15,526 bases of DNA from JBEKYD01 sp049509915 (GTDB taxonomy: Bacteria; Acidobacteriota; Terriglobia; Bryobacterales; Bryobacteraceae). Location of the stretch: NCBI GenBank assembly GCA_049509915.1, contig JBEKZL010000184.1, positions 1 through 15,526 of the forward strand, in the 5' to 3' direction. The position numbers and the translations under genes are program-made. Below, piece by piece: positions 7,905 to 15,526 of this stretch. Positions within the stretch are counted from its first letter, which is position 1. Every line of letters starts with the position of its first letter. The notes under the pieces are model-generated. The model worked only from the letters and a program-made list of their open reading frames with translations, was not told the DNA's origin and searched no databases.

Positions 7905-8231
7905 TCATGATCGGTTCACCTCGCGGTCGGCGAACGAGAATTTGCCCTTGTGCCAGTAAGTGCTGCCGTCGGCGAGAATCAGTTCGAGCTGGAGATTCTG
8001 CATGGAGCCGTTGCGGCGGGTGAAGCCGATGTACTCCTGCGCGCTCGCGGTAAAGGTGGCCTTGATGGGGTCGAGAGTCGATACGGTGGTGACGGCGGGA
8101 CTGTTGGTCTGCGTGGCGTTGTCCAGATCCTGCTGGGTCACGGCCTGCGCGCGGGCGAGCGGGTCCGACGAGATTTCCCGCCTGAGTCTGCGCCACGCCC
8201 GCGATCCCAGGGCGGCGTCCTCGTCGAACAT
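7905..8231 (-). pseudogene. Remnant: RND efflux periplasmic adaptor (AcrA/MexE-type membrane fusion protein)
   Basis: A 108-codon frame with the core of an RND membrane fusion protein: ARAQAVTQQDLDNATQTN from the coiled-coil hairpin, then TTVSTLDPIKATFTASAQEY and LELILADGSTYWHKGKFSFA from the beta-barrel part, ending FADREVN. In intact adaptors (about 370-400 residues) more than 50 residues normally separate QQDLDNA from the TTVSTLDPI block. Here they are almost adjacent, so there is an internal deletion. The N-terminus with its signal peptide and the C-terminus are also missing. The frame begins four bases after the S46 peptidase stop. It is unlikely to make a working protein. Confidence 0.75.
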
Positions 8232-8235
8232 CCCC

Positions 8236-10299
8236 CTACTGCCCCAGCAGCTCCTTCAACACCACGTCGGCGTGATACAGCTTCCCAAGCGCTTCGGTCA
8301 TACCGGCGGTATGTACGGCCACGGTACGGTTGGCGGCGCCATCGTAAACGAAATCGCCTACCAGCGATTCGATATTACCGTCGAAGACCAGGCCGACCAG
8401 CTCGGCGTTGCGATTGATCACCGGCGAGCCGGAGTTGCCGCCCACCACGTCGTTGGTGGTCACAAAATCGAGCGGGGTGGCCAGGTTCAGCTTCTCGCGG
8501 CCCTGCACCCAGCGCGTCGGCAGATAAAAGGGGCCTTCGAAATCGAAGCTGTTGGCGCGGTCGTAAAGTCCAAAAAACGTGGTTTTGTACGGGGCCTTGG
8601 TACCGTTCATGGGGTAGCCGGAAGCCGTGCCGTAGGAAAGCCGCAGGGTAAAAGTGGCGTCGGGATAAGTCGACTTGCCGTAAGCCGCGAAGCGGGCCTT
8701 GCCCATCTGCTCGCCGGCGCGCTGCTCCACGCTCTCGACGTTGTCCTCGAGCCATTTAATCAGTTCGCGCCGCGCAGGATCGAGCTCGCGCGCCAGCACG
8801 ATCATGGGATCGTCGGACGCCGCCACGGCTTTCTCGCCGCCTTCCACCAGCTTCTCTCGCACGGCCGGGTCCGCCAGCTTGGTTCCCCGTATCAGCTCTT
8901 CGGCGGCCTGTCGCGGAGTTCGCCCGCGCAGGATCGTCTTCAGAAACGGATCGTTCGGGCCCATCTGGGACAGGTCCAGCTCCAGCGCCGCGGTCATGCG
9001 GGCGATTTCCATTCCCGGGTAGATCGGCGCCGGCGAAAACAAACTGAACCTGAGCGAGTCGAGCTGCGCTTCGTGGTAGCCTGGCAGGCGCTGGCCGTCC
9101 GGCTTCTTCTCTTCCGCCACCAACTGTACGATACCCATGGCCAGCGTTGAGAGCTGCGAATCGGTGCTATGGAAGTAACGCTCCTTAATGCGAGTGCCGA
9201 ACTTCCGCTCTGCCTCCGCCAGGGAGCTCCATGCGCCGCCGTAAGCCGCGGCCAATTGCGGATTGGCCATTACGGTGGCATGAAACGCGCTTTCGTCTTT
9301 CTGCTTGGCCGCCATCACGTTCTTGTCCTGCAACCCCTGCAGCACGCCCCGTTCAGCCTTCAGGCTGTTTTCCAGGTTGAAGATCTGCGAGGCTGCCTGG
9401 CGCGCCTGCTCGCTTCCCTCAGCAGAGTACTTCCGCAAGGCATCGATCCGGCTCCCGACCAGCTTCAGGATGAGCGGGAAAAACAGATCGCGCTGGGCTT
9501 CGAGCTGCGCCATGGTATCGAGGCGCGAGGTCGATCCCGGATTGCCGCTGGTAAATACCAGCTCGTTTTCCTTCACGCCTTCCTTGTTCCAGTGCAGATA
9601 ATTCTTACTTTCGATCGGCTGGCCGTTCTCGTAGACGCGGAACAGCGCCATATCCAGGTCGTAGCGCGGGTAGGTGAAGTTGTCCGGATCGCCGCCGAAA
9701 AACGCCGTCTGTTGTTCCGGCGCGAATACGATCCGCACGTCGGTGTACTTCTTATAGCGATAGAGCCAGTATTCCCCACCCTGGTACAACGTCACCACGT
9801 CGGAGCGGAGCCCGGTCACCTTCAGACTTTCGCTTTCGATGGCCGCGATCTCCGCTTTGCGCGCGGCAAACTCGCCGGCCGCCTTGCCCGCTTTCCGCAC
9901 CGCGGCCTCGACCCGCGCGGTCACGTCCTCCATCGAAACCAGGACGTTGACCTCCAGGTCCGGCGACTTCATCTCCTCAGCCGGGGTCGCCGCGTAGAAC
10001 CCGTCCCGAATGTAGTCGTGCCCGGCCGAAGAATTTTTTTGCAGTTGCCCGCGCGCCACGTGATGGTTGGTCAGCACCAGCCCATGCGGGCTGACGAACG
10101 ACCCCGAGCCTCCGTCGTTGAGCCGCACCGAGGACAGGCGCACATGGTCCAGCCATTCTTTGGTCGGCGTAAACCCGTACTTCTCCTGGAGTTGCTTGAC
10201 CGGCGGATTGTCGAAGGTCCACATGCCCTCGTCCGCCAGGGCAACAACTGGCGAGCAAACCAGCAAGGCTGGAAGGAACAGGCTAGGAAAAAGATCCAT
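8236..10299 (-). CDS. S46 family dipeptidyl peptidase (DPP7/DPP11-like), exported
   Basis: A serine exopeptidase of 687 residues that removes dipeptides from peptide N-termini, probably in the periplasm. A signal peptide spans about 1-22 (cleavage near VVALA-DEG). The chymotrypsin-like triad is complete: His80 in LTNHHVARG, Asp216 in PRYDLDMALFRVYENG and Ser623 in VVGGNSGSPVIN. GGDPDNFTYPR (about 202-212) matches the substrate N-terminus binding segment of the family, with Phe where characterised members have Trp. Residue 641, eighteen after the Ser in LVFDGN, is Gly. In characterised enzymes Gly at this site goes with hydrophobic P1 preference (DPP7) and Arg with acidic P1 (DPP11), so a DPP7-like specificity is inferred. 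Length is normal for the family. The ribosome binding site before the ATG at 10299 is weak. It lies 163 bases downstream of the BNR gene on the same strand and may share its transcript. Confidence 0.93.
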   Translation of the reverse strand: MDLFPSLFLPALLVCSPVVALADEGMWTFDNPPVKQLQEKYGFTPTKEWLDHVRLSSVRLNDGGSGSFVSPHGLVLTNHHVARGQLQKNSSAGHDYIRDGFYAATPAEEMKSPDLEVNVLVSMEDVTARVEAAVRKAGKAAGEFAARKAEIAAIESESLKVTGLRSDVVTLYQGGEYWLYRYKKYTDVRIVFAPEQQTAFFGGDPDNFTYPRYDLDMALFRVYENGQPIESKNYLHWNKEGVKENELVFTSGNPGSTSRLDTMAQLEAQRDLFFPLILKLVGSRIDALRKYSAEGSEQARQAASQIFNLENSLKAERGVLQGLQDKNVMAAKQKDESAFHATVMANPQLAAAYGGAWSSLAEAERKFGTRIKERYFHSTDSQLSTLAMGIVQLVAEEKKPDGQRLPGYHEAQLDSLRFSLFSPAPIYPGMEIARMTAALELDLSQMGPNDPFLKTILRGRTPRQAAEELIRGTKLADPAVREKLVEGGEKAVAASDDPMIVLARELDPARRELIKWLEDNVESVEQRAGEQMGKARFAAYGKSTYPDATFTLRLSYGTASGYPMNGTKAPYKTTFFGLYDRANSFDFEGPFYLPTRWVQGREKLNLATPLDFVTTNDVVGGNSGSPVINRNAELVGLVFDGNIESLVGDFVYDGAANRTVAVHTAGMTEALGKLYHADVVLKELLGQ

Positions 10300-10462
10300 G
10301 CCATTCAGCCTAGCACTGCCGGCAGCCCCCGATCCGGTAAACGCCTAGTGAAGGTTATAAAGCACGCGCCCGTCTTTGGCTTCGGCGCCGATGCCCGCAT
10401 GAATAAAGGCGTCGGGGGCTGCCAAGGCGTCATCAATGACTGCTCAAAACGGAAACGCGGCC

Positions 10463-13400
10463 TTATTTCCCTCCGCCCAGAATCGCGTCAAGCTCTTTGA
10501 TGCGCAGGTCCAGCTCTTTCCGCAGCACGCCGTACCGCTCGATCACGTCCCGGCCGATCTTCTGATCGGTCGAGTTCGTCACTGTATAGAGGTAGGCGAT
10601 GTGGGTCTGCAGTTCCGGCTGGCTGTAGCGGATGGAGAGAGCGATCAGTTTCGCGGCTAAAGTCTTTAACGCATCGGCCTTATCTCCGGTGGTACCGGGC
10701 AGCGCCGCCCGCAGCCGCGCCACGGTCCGATTGGCATCGCTCACCAGATCGCGCACTTTCATGTTGTGGTCGAACTGCTCCCGCAGATCGGCCAAGGTGA
10801 CACCGTCCGCCGTCACGCGCGGATCTTCGGTCACACTCAACGGCTGGGTGACGCTCCAGGAACCGACCGTCAGCCGGACGGAATACTTGCCGGGCACAGC
10901 GGTCGGCCCGTTTGGCCCTTCCGCGCGCGCCGCGCTCATCCAGGGGCCCGGATAGCGCAGATCCCAGGTGAAACGGTGCAATCCCGCGGTCTTATCCAGG
11001 TGCGCAGGGCCGCCAGGTGCGCGGAAGCCGCCGCCCTCTTCGTCATCGCCCTCGCCGCCGCCGGCAGGTTCCGCCGCCGCGGCCCCGCCGGCGCTCGAAT
11101 ACTTACGCACCGGCGTGCCGCTGGCGTCGAGCAGTTCCAGGCTGATCTCACCGCTCTGGGCGGTGGCCAAATAGTAGTCGATAGCCGCCCCCGCCGGCGG
11201 ATATTGGACGCCGCCGCCGCGCCCGCTCGGGCCCCCGTCTATCCGCCCGGTGGACCGCACGGCTTCCCGTGGAGCGTACAGCCAGGCCGGCGCCGCCGTC
11301 ACTTTCTGGCTCAATTGCTCGATCGGGGTGAGGTTATCCAGAATCCAGAACGACCGTCCCTGCGTCGACAGAATCAAATCTTTGTGGGCGATCCTGATGT
11401 CCGTCACCGGCGTGTGCGGCAGGTTCAACTGAAACGGCTGCCAAGCGGCGCCGTTGTCGAACGAGATGTACATGCCGAACTCCGTGCCGGCGAACAGCAG
11501 ACCCGGGCGGTCCGGATCCTCGCGCACCACCCGCGTGGGCTCATCCGCCGCGATGCCGTTGTGGCCATCGGTCAGCCGCACCCAACTCTTGCCGTAATCG
11601 TCGGTGCGGTAAATGTACGGCGCGAAGTCGCCCAACAGGTACCGGTAGATGGCCACGTACGCCGTGCCGGCGCGGTGTGGGCTGGGCTCGATATTCTGCA
11701 CTCGTCCGCCCGGAGGCAGGTCCTTCGGCGTCACATTCGTCCAGGTCTTGCCGTCGTCCCGCGTCACATAAACCGGCCCATCGTTCGACCCTGTCCAGAT
11801 GAGACCCTTCTCGACAGGCGACTCGCGAATCGCATACAGCGTACTGTACACTTCTTCGCCGGTGGCATCGCGCGTGATCGGCTCGCCGCTTGGCCCCTGC
11901 GTCCCCGGCGGATGGGCCGTCAGGTCAGGGCTGATCTTCTCCCACGTCACGCCGCCGTCGCGGGTGCGGTGCAGGTACTGCGAACCGTAGTAAACCACCT
12001 TCGAATCGTGCGGCGAAACCTCCATCGGCGAAACCCGCTGAAAGCGGTAGATCAGCGTATCCCCGCCGTTCCCGTAGAGCGATTCGGCGCCAATCCAGTA
12101 GCGCTCCTCGTTGTTCGTGTCCAGGTTCTGCCGGCTGAATTGTCCCTTGCAGCCGCCATAGACAATCCGCGGATGGGCCCAGTCCGGCATGATCGGCCCG
12201 GTCTCGCAACCCGGGCCCGCGCGGAATTCCTGCCCGTCGCTCAGCGGCCGGCTCGGCACGATCACGGTGGTGTTATCCTGTTGCGCCCCGTAGATGAGAT
12301 ACGGGTATTGGTTGTCCACCGCGACCTGGTAAATCTCGGCGGTGGGTTGATTCATCTGCGTGCTCCAGGTCTCGCCGCCATCGAGCGACACGTTGGCCCC
12401 GCCGTCGTTGGATTGAATCATGTAATCGGAGTTGCGCGGATTGATCCACAAATCGTGATGATCGCCGTGGGGCGCCCTGGCGCGGCGGAAACTCTTGCCG
12501 CCATCGGTGCTCTTGAACCAGCCTTCGTCGCCGATAAATACCACGTCCGCATGGTTCGGGTCCACCCCCAGGGTGCAGTAGTAGAACGGCCGGGTGACGA
12601 TCGCTCCCGACGCGTTCACCAGGTTCCAGCTCTGGCCCGCGTCTTCGGAGCGGTACAATCCCGAACCGGGCTTGGCCTCAATCAGGGCGTAAATGCGATT
12701 CGGCATGGCGGCCGAAATGGCCACGTTGGCGCGCCCGAACAGTTCGTGCGGCAGCCCTCCGCCCAGCTTGTTCCAGGTCTCGCCCCCATCCGCGCTCTTG
12801 TAGATGCCGCCTTCCATCCCCCCGCTGATAATCGTCCACGGCTTGCGCTCCCCGTGCCACATGCAGGCGAACAGCACTTTGGAATTGCCCGGCTGGATCT
12901 CCAGGTCCGCCGCACCCACCGAATCCGAGACAAACAGCACGTTCTTCCACGTCTTGCCGCCGTCGTTGGAACGGTAGACCCCGCGCTCTTTATTGGGCGC
13001 GAAAGGATTACCCAGCGCGGCCACGTACACCAGGTCCGGGTTAGCGGGATCGACCCGCACCGTGGCTATCTGTCCCGTGTCGCGCAACCCTGCGAAGGCC
13101 CACGTCTTGCCCGCGTCCGTCGACTTGTAAATGCCCCGCCCGATCGACACATTGCTGCGAATCTTGGACGATCCCGTCCCCACATACACCACCCGCGCGT
13201 CCGACGGCGCCACTTCCATCGCGCCTATCGACCCCAGCGGGATGTATGGATCGGAGACGTTCACCCACGTGTAGCCGGCATCCGTGGTCTTCCAGACTCC
13301 GCCGCCGGTCGAGCCCATATAGAACGTGCGCGGTTCGGAAGCGACCCCCGCGACCGCCGTCACTCGCCCGCCGCGAACCGGACCGGCCATGCGGTACCGC

Positions 13401-13510
13401 AACCCCGACCACAGCGCGGCGTCGTACGCTCCGGCGGCTCCAACCACCGGCAGCGCCATCGCCAGAAGAAAAACGGATTTGCCCCTCAGGCAAGACACGG
13501 AACTGGACAT
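10463..13510 (-). CDS. Exported multi-Asp-box BNR / VPS10 (sortilin)-like beta-propeller protein
   Basis: A 1015-residue secreted protein, usually annotated as sialidase-like or WD40/YVTN/BNR-repeat glycosyl hydrolase. A signal peptide spans about 8-28. At least ten Asp-box repeats (SxDGGxTW type) follow, among them KTTDAGYTW (about 74-82), KSTDAGKTW, RSNDGGKTW, KSADGGETW, RSEDAGQSW, KSTDGGKSF, SLDGGETW, RTRDGGVTW, VTRDDGKTW and RTDDYGKSW. They build one or two beta-propellers as in sortilin domains. A conserved segment HGDHHDLWINPRNSDYMI lies near 348-365. After the propellers come a Gly/Ala/acidic low-complexity linker, an Ig-like region (AGLHRFTWDLRYPGP) and a helical C-terminal domain. 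The Arg triad and Tyr/Glu pair of true sialidases were not identified, so hydrolase activity is unproven and a binding role is as likely. ATG 13510 has AAGGG about nine bases upstream. The S46 peptidase follows. Confidence 0.9.
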   Translation of the reverse strand: MSSSVSCLRGKSVFLLAMALPVVGAAGAYDAALWSGLRYRMAGPVRGGRVTAVAGVASEPRTFYMGSTGGGVWKTTDAGYTWVNVSDPYIPLGSIGAMEVAPSDARVVYVGTGSSKIRSNVSIGRGIYKSTDAGKTWAFAGLRDTGQIATVRVDPANPDLVYVAALGNPFAPNKERGVYRSNDGGKTWKNVLFVSDSVGAADLEIQPGNSKVLFACMWHGERKPWTIISGGMEGGIYKSADGGETWNKLGGGLPHELFGRANVAISAAMPNRIYALIEAKPGSGLYRSEDAGQSWNLVNASGAIVTRPFYYCTLGVDPNHADVVFIGDEGWFKSTDGGKSFRRARAPHGDHHDLWINPRNSDYMIQSNDGGANVSLDGGETWSTQMNQPTAEIYQVAVDNQYPYLIYGAQQDNTTVIVPSRPLSDGQEFRAGPGCETGPIMPDWAHPRIVYGGCKGQFSRQNLDTNNEERYWIGAESLYGNGGDTLIYRFQRVSPMEVSPHDSKVVYYGSQYLHRTRDGGVTWEKISPDLTAHPPGTQGPSGEPITRDATGEEVYSTLYAIRESPVEKGLIWTGSNDGPVYVTRDDGKTWTNVTPKDLPPGGRVQNIEPSPHRAGTAYVAIYRYLLGDFAPYIYRTDDYGKSWVRLTDGHNGIAADEPTRVVREDPDRPGLLFAGTEFGMYISFDNGAAWQPFQLNLPHTPVTDIRIAHKDLILSTQGRSFWILDNLTPIEQLSQKVTAAPAWLYAPREAVRSTGRIDGGPSGRGGGVQYPPAGAAIDYYLATAQSGEISLELLDASGTPVRKYSSAGGAAAAEPAGGGEGDDEEGGGFRAPGGPAHLDKTAGLHRFTWDLRYPGPWMSAARAEGPNGPTAVPGKYSVRLTVGSWSVTQPLSVTEDPRVTADGVTLADLREQFDHNMKVRDLVSDANRTVARLRAALPGTTGDKADALKTLAAKLIALSIRYSQPELQTHIAYLYTVTNSTDQKIGRDVIERYGVLRKELDLRIKELDAILGGGK

Positions 13511-13595
13511 AGGAATTGCCCTTCATGATAGCGCGCGCGGGACCGCCGGCGTTTCCGGGCGGCCGCGCAAGTGCAGCAGCGCTTCAATAACAGAT

Positions 13596-13620
13596 TTTAA
13601 TGTCTTAAATAGACTATACT
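13596..13620 (+). promoter_or_regulatory. AT-rich palindrome and -10 element before the hemerythrin gene
   Basis: In a GC-rich region, TTTAA-TGTC-TTAAA (13596-13609) is a perfect inverted repeat with a four-base spacer, the geometry of CRP/FNR-family operators, although the half-site is not the FNR TTGAT. A good -10 hexamer TATACT follows at 13615-13620; no clear -35 was found. The -10 lies only nine bases before the start codon, so the transcript would start near 13627 with almost no leader. The palindrome overlaps the -35 to -10 spacer, a position where a bound regulator would more likely repress. The function is inferred. Confidence 0.45.
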
Positions 13621-13629
13621 GAGAAGTTC

Positions 13630-14100
13630 ATGGGCCCTCTCGGTTACCCGCTTTCAGCGGAGATAGGCGTTCCTGCCTTCGACGCCGAGCACCGGGTTAT
13701 ATTTCGCCACCTTACCGAGCTACTCCACGCCTTGGCACTGGGCGTCTCCGACGATCGACTCGCCGAAATGCTGCAGGGCATGTTGGAGCACGGGCAAGAT
13801 CACTTCGCCCACGAGGAACGCACCTTGCGGTTGGCCCGTTACCCTTCCCTGGAGTGGCACAAGCGGCAGCACGACGTAAGCCGCAGACGCATCCAGTCCG
13901 CGGTTCGCGGCTTTAAGTCCGGCGATCGCCACGCGCTCACTGATCTGACCCTTTTTCTCGGCCGCTGGCTGCCCGATCACATCGCCGTAGCCGACCGCAT
14001 GGCCGCCGCCTACCTGCGCAATTCCGAGCGCGCGAAGTTCCGCGCGCCAGTCGGGTACCGCCCCCCCAAAGCCCACGCCATTGCGAAGCGCCGGATTTGA
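13630..14100 (+). CDS. Bacteriohemerythrin
   Basis: A 156-residue cytoplasmic single-domain hemerythrin that binds O2 reversibly at a non-haem di-iron centre. All seven iron ligands are in place: His21 (FDAEHRVIF), His58 and Glu62 (HFAHEE), His77 and His81 (YPSLEWHKRQH), and His117 and Asp122 (WLPDHIAVAD). These form the four-helix bundle within residues 1-130. A basic tail of about 25 residues (ending HAIAKRRI) extends past the usual family end of about 130-140. No signalling domain is attached, so an O2 storage, delivery or scavenging role is more likely than receptor function. The ATG at 13630 has only AGAAG as a possible ribosome binding site and lies very close to a -10 element, so leaderless translation is possible. 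The gene stands alone, divergent from the BNR gene and convergent with the porin gene. Confidence 0.92.
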   Translation: MGPLGYPLSAEIGVPAFDAEHRVIFRHLTELLHALALGVSDDRLAEMLQGMLEHGQDHFAHEERTLRLARYPSLEWHKRQHDVSRRRIQSAVRGFKSGDRHALTDLTLFLGRWLPDHIAVADRMAAAYLRNSERAKFRAPVGYRPPKAHAIAKRRI

Positions 14101-14114
14101 GCCTGCACTCCGTT

Positions 14115-14128
14115 CCGGGAGGACCCGG
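14115..14128. terminator. Possible short hairpin between convergent genes
   Basis: CCGGG-AGGA-CCCGG is a perfect five-pair GC hairpin, 15 bases after the hemerythrin stop and about 50 bases after the stop of the convergent porin gene. There is no T tract, so it is at best a weak or factor-assisted terminator. Confidence 0.25.
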
Positions 14129-14180
14129 CGCGTTTCATCCCAACCTCCGGCTTTCGCCTCCCGGCACAGTCGTTTTCAGC

Positions 14181-15512
14181 TTACTTCTTGCCCCACTCCA
14201 CGTGTAGCCGGAGCGTGCCTACCCAAACCGGCCCCCGGGCGCGATTGTACGCGGGGTTGGTAATGTGCTGCAGATCCAGGGTGGTGAACAGGCCGCGGGC
14301 GATCTTGGCGCAATAGTAGGTCTCGCTCGCGGTCTCCGGCCCGTAGCGCAGAGCACCGTCCCCGATCAGAAAATCCTCGCCGCCCAGCGCAAGGTACTCC
14401 GCGTGAACCGCGGAGAGTCCGGCAACGGTGACCTCGGTGGCCACGGTGTCTTCCGGCCGCCGCCAGCGCGCCCCGTTCATCGATATGCCCAACGTGGCCA
14501 GCCGGTCGATGGCCGTGAACGCAAAGCTGGTGGTCTTGCCATCGTTCCAGCCCAGCCTCCCGAACACGCCGACGCCTTTCGCAATCTCCTGGTCCGCACT
14601 CACTCCGAAACCGTACTTGAGTGTGCCGGTATGACGCACGGCGGTAATATCCGGGGTGGTTTGGGTCTCCTCCGCGAGGCGAATGGCGTCGGCGTAGTGG
14701 CCCGAATCGGTGTGATTGAAATAGCTCAGCGCGCGCACGGCTCCCTGGTGGCCATGGAGATTGGAGTCGACTTCCCCTTCCACCACGTCGCCGCGATCGC
14801 GGAAAATACGCCGGTCGAACTGCTCGCCATTGGCCACCAGGGCTTCGCCCACGCTGGCGTAGCGCAGCGACCAGCGTTTGGTATGCAGCTCGTGAACCCA
14901 TCCCCACGTATAGCCGCGCGTATCGGCGGGGTAATCCCAAGCTCCGTTGTACATCACGGCCCAACCCATGAACTGCGTCCGCGGGTCGTGCGTGTAGCGG
15001 TTGTTGTCGAAGAAATCCGTCACCGTGAAGCGGCCCACCGTGATCGAATAACGCGTTGCCGGCCGGCTCCCGCCAAGCTGGTTTTCGTCGCTTTCGACGG
15101 CTTCCCGCTGGCTGCCGATGGCGAAATCCTGAGTGACAAAAAGACGCGCCAGATACGGCTTCGGCGTAGCCGTCTCCACCCGGGGCATTTCCCCGTTGGG
15201 AAAATTGGCGATGCCGTTGGTGCCGCTGAAACCCCGCCCTCCGGCGATTTCGGGATCGAAATAGAATTGCGTGTTGGGCGCCAGCAGGTAGCCCAAAAAA
15301 AAAGTCGTCGTGAGGGAAGCTTCAGCCTCGGGATGGCCCGCCAGGCTGAGCGGTCCCGAATAAGGCGACGAAAACCCCGGATGATACTGTCCGATGGAGG
15401 TGGCCTGCCAGTAGAGATTCCACTTTTCGGGAGTGTCCGGCGGAGGGTCCTGGGCGAAAAGCGGCCCAGCCGCGGCCAGAATCAATATGCCCGCAAGCCT
15501 CAAAATCCACAT
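14181..15512 (-). CDS. OprB-type carbohydrate-selective outer-membrane porin
   Basis: A 443-residue outer-membrane beta-barrel of the OprB family, which lets sugars and other small solutes diffuse into the periplasm. A signal peptide spans 1-20 (cleavage near GPLFA-QDPPP). The N-terminal part has KWNLYWQATSIGQYHPGFSS and the amphipathic, aromatic-rich strands of the barrel. Typical OprB segments include ITVGRFTVTDFFDNNRYTHD, GVSADQEIAKGVGVFGRLGW and the C-terminal DLQHITNPAYNRARGP, then VWVGTLRLHVEW near the end. The length matches the family. ATG 15512 is chosen because the signal peptide begins there. The frame remains open over the few bases left in the window, so a slightly longer start cannot be ruled out. 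The coding strand has a run of nine T at codons 70-73. No transporter or glycoside hydrolase gene is visible nearby to name a substrate. Confidence 0.9.
   Translation of the reverse strand: MWILRLAGILILAAAGPLFAQDPPPDTPEKWNLYWQATSIGQYHPGFSSPYSGPLSLAGHPEAEASLTTTFFLGYLLAPNTQFYFDPEIAGGRGFSGTNGIANFPNGEMPRVETATPKPYLARLFVTQDFAIGSQREAVESDENQLGGSRPATRYSITVGRFTVTDFFDNNRYTHDPRTQFMGWAVMYNGAWDYPADTRGYTWGWVHELHTKRWSLRYASVGEALVANGEQFDRRIFRDRGDVVEGEVDSNLHGHQGAVRALSYFNHTDSGHYADAIRLAEETQTTPDITAVRHTGTLKYGFGVSADQEIAKGVGVFGRLGWNDGKTTSFAFTAIDRLATLGISMNGARWRRPEDTVATEVTVAGLSAVHAEYLALGGEDFLIGDGALRYGPETASETYYCAKIARGLFTTLDLQHITNPAYNRARGPVWVGTLRLHVEWGKK
15295..15303. repeat. Nine-base A/T homopolymer inside the porin coding sequence
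   Basis: A run of nine A on + (nine T in the coding strand) encodes Thr70-Phe-Phe-Leu73 of the porin (LTTTFFLGYLL). It is the longest mononucleotide run noticed in this GC-rich window. Loss or gain of one base would shift the frame within the first sixth of the protein, so the tract could allow slippage-driven on/off switching; it is also a likely site for sequencing error. Confidence 0.7.
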
Positions 15513-15526
15513 CTGCAGCCGTCCAC

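Noticed and set aside
8164..8196. AQTQAGNLVGP in another - frame, resembling the adaptor motif AQVGNLVGP.
   Set aside because: It precedes the QQDLDNA coiled-coil segment, whereas in adaptors it follows it, and it is in a different frame. Probably a coincidence.
7960..10500. Long + frames opposite the S46 peptidase (7960-9150 and 9169-10500).
   Set aside because: They are antisense shadows. The - strand has the complete S46 triad and a signal peptide; the + products are low-complexity and match nothing.
10766..13528. A 920-codon open frame on + opposite the BNR gene.
   Set aside because: It mirrors the high-GC codon pattern of the real gene on the other strand. Its product is Arg/His/Pro-rich with no domain, while the - strand gives a signal peptide and regular Asp boxes.
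1..15526. A new defence, toxin-antitoxin, mobile-element or biosynthetic system.
   Set aside because: No nuclease, helicase, integrase, transposase, reverse transcriptase, synthetase or antitoxin motifs were seen, and no repeat array. The unexplained stretches are short and fit gene debris or intergenic DNA better.

Overview
The window looks like a GC-rich Acidobacteriota chromosome segment, plausibly from the Solibacter/Bryobacter branch. The main pointer is an 808-residue tandem MacB/FtsX permease of the ADOP type (acidobacterial duplicated orphan permease). A small 'CWYL' membrane protein and a gene set rich in exported proteins agree with this. The assignment is inferred from gene families. 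No rRNA, tRNA, CRISPR array, phage gene or intact insertion sequence was seen.

Left part (about 100-3570, + strand): a decayed chemotaxis module. A cheA gene retains Hpt, P2-like, dimerisation, ATPase and CheW-like domains but is split by four single-base indels. A methyl-accepting chemotaxis protein gene follows 50 bases later. It has two in-frame TAG codons and stops at the tip of its signalling hairpin. Neither gene can give a normal product as written.

Middle part (3573-8235): an intact ADOP permease on +, a stretch of about 415 bases with no recognisable gene, a small membrane protein on -, and an exported alpha/beta hydrolase on + with a single-base frameshift near its 3' end. Next come two adjoining remnants of a tripartite RND efflux operon on the - strand: a piece of the periplasmic adaptor and the last residues of the outer-membrane factor. 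The pump gene is gone.

Right part (8236-15512): intact secreted or envelope genes. On - lie an S46 dipeptidyl peptidase with a complete triad and, upstream of it, a 1015-residue multi-Asp-box BNR/sortilin-like protein. On + is a single-domain bacteriohemerythrin with all expected iron ligands, preceded by an AT-rich palindrome and a -10 element. Convergent to it, on -, is an OprB-type porin that carries a nine-base homopolymer in its coding sequence.

The intact genes suggest peptide and carbohydrate scavenging at the cell envelope: porin uptake, extracellular peptide cleavage, a beta-propeller protein and an esterase-like hydrolase. The damaged genes cover motility/sensing and drug efflux. 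I found no convincing new defence or biosynthetic system. The most notable features are the clustered gene decay, two regulatory palindromes, and the homopolymer in the porin gene.
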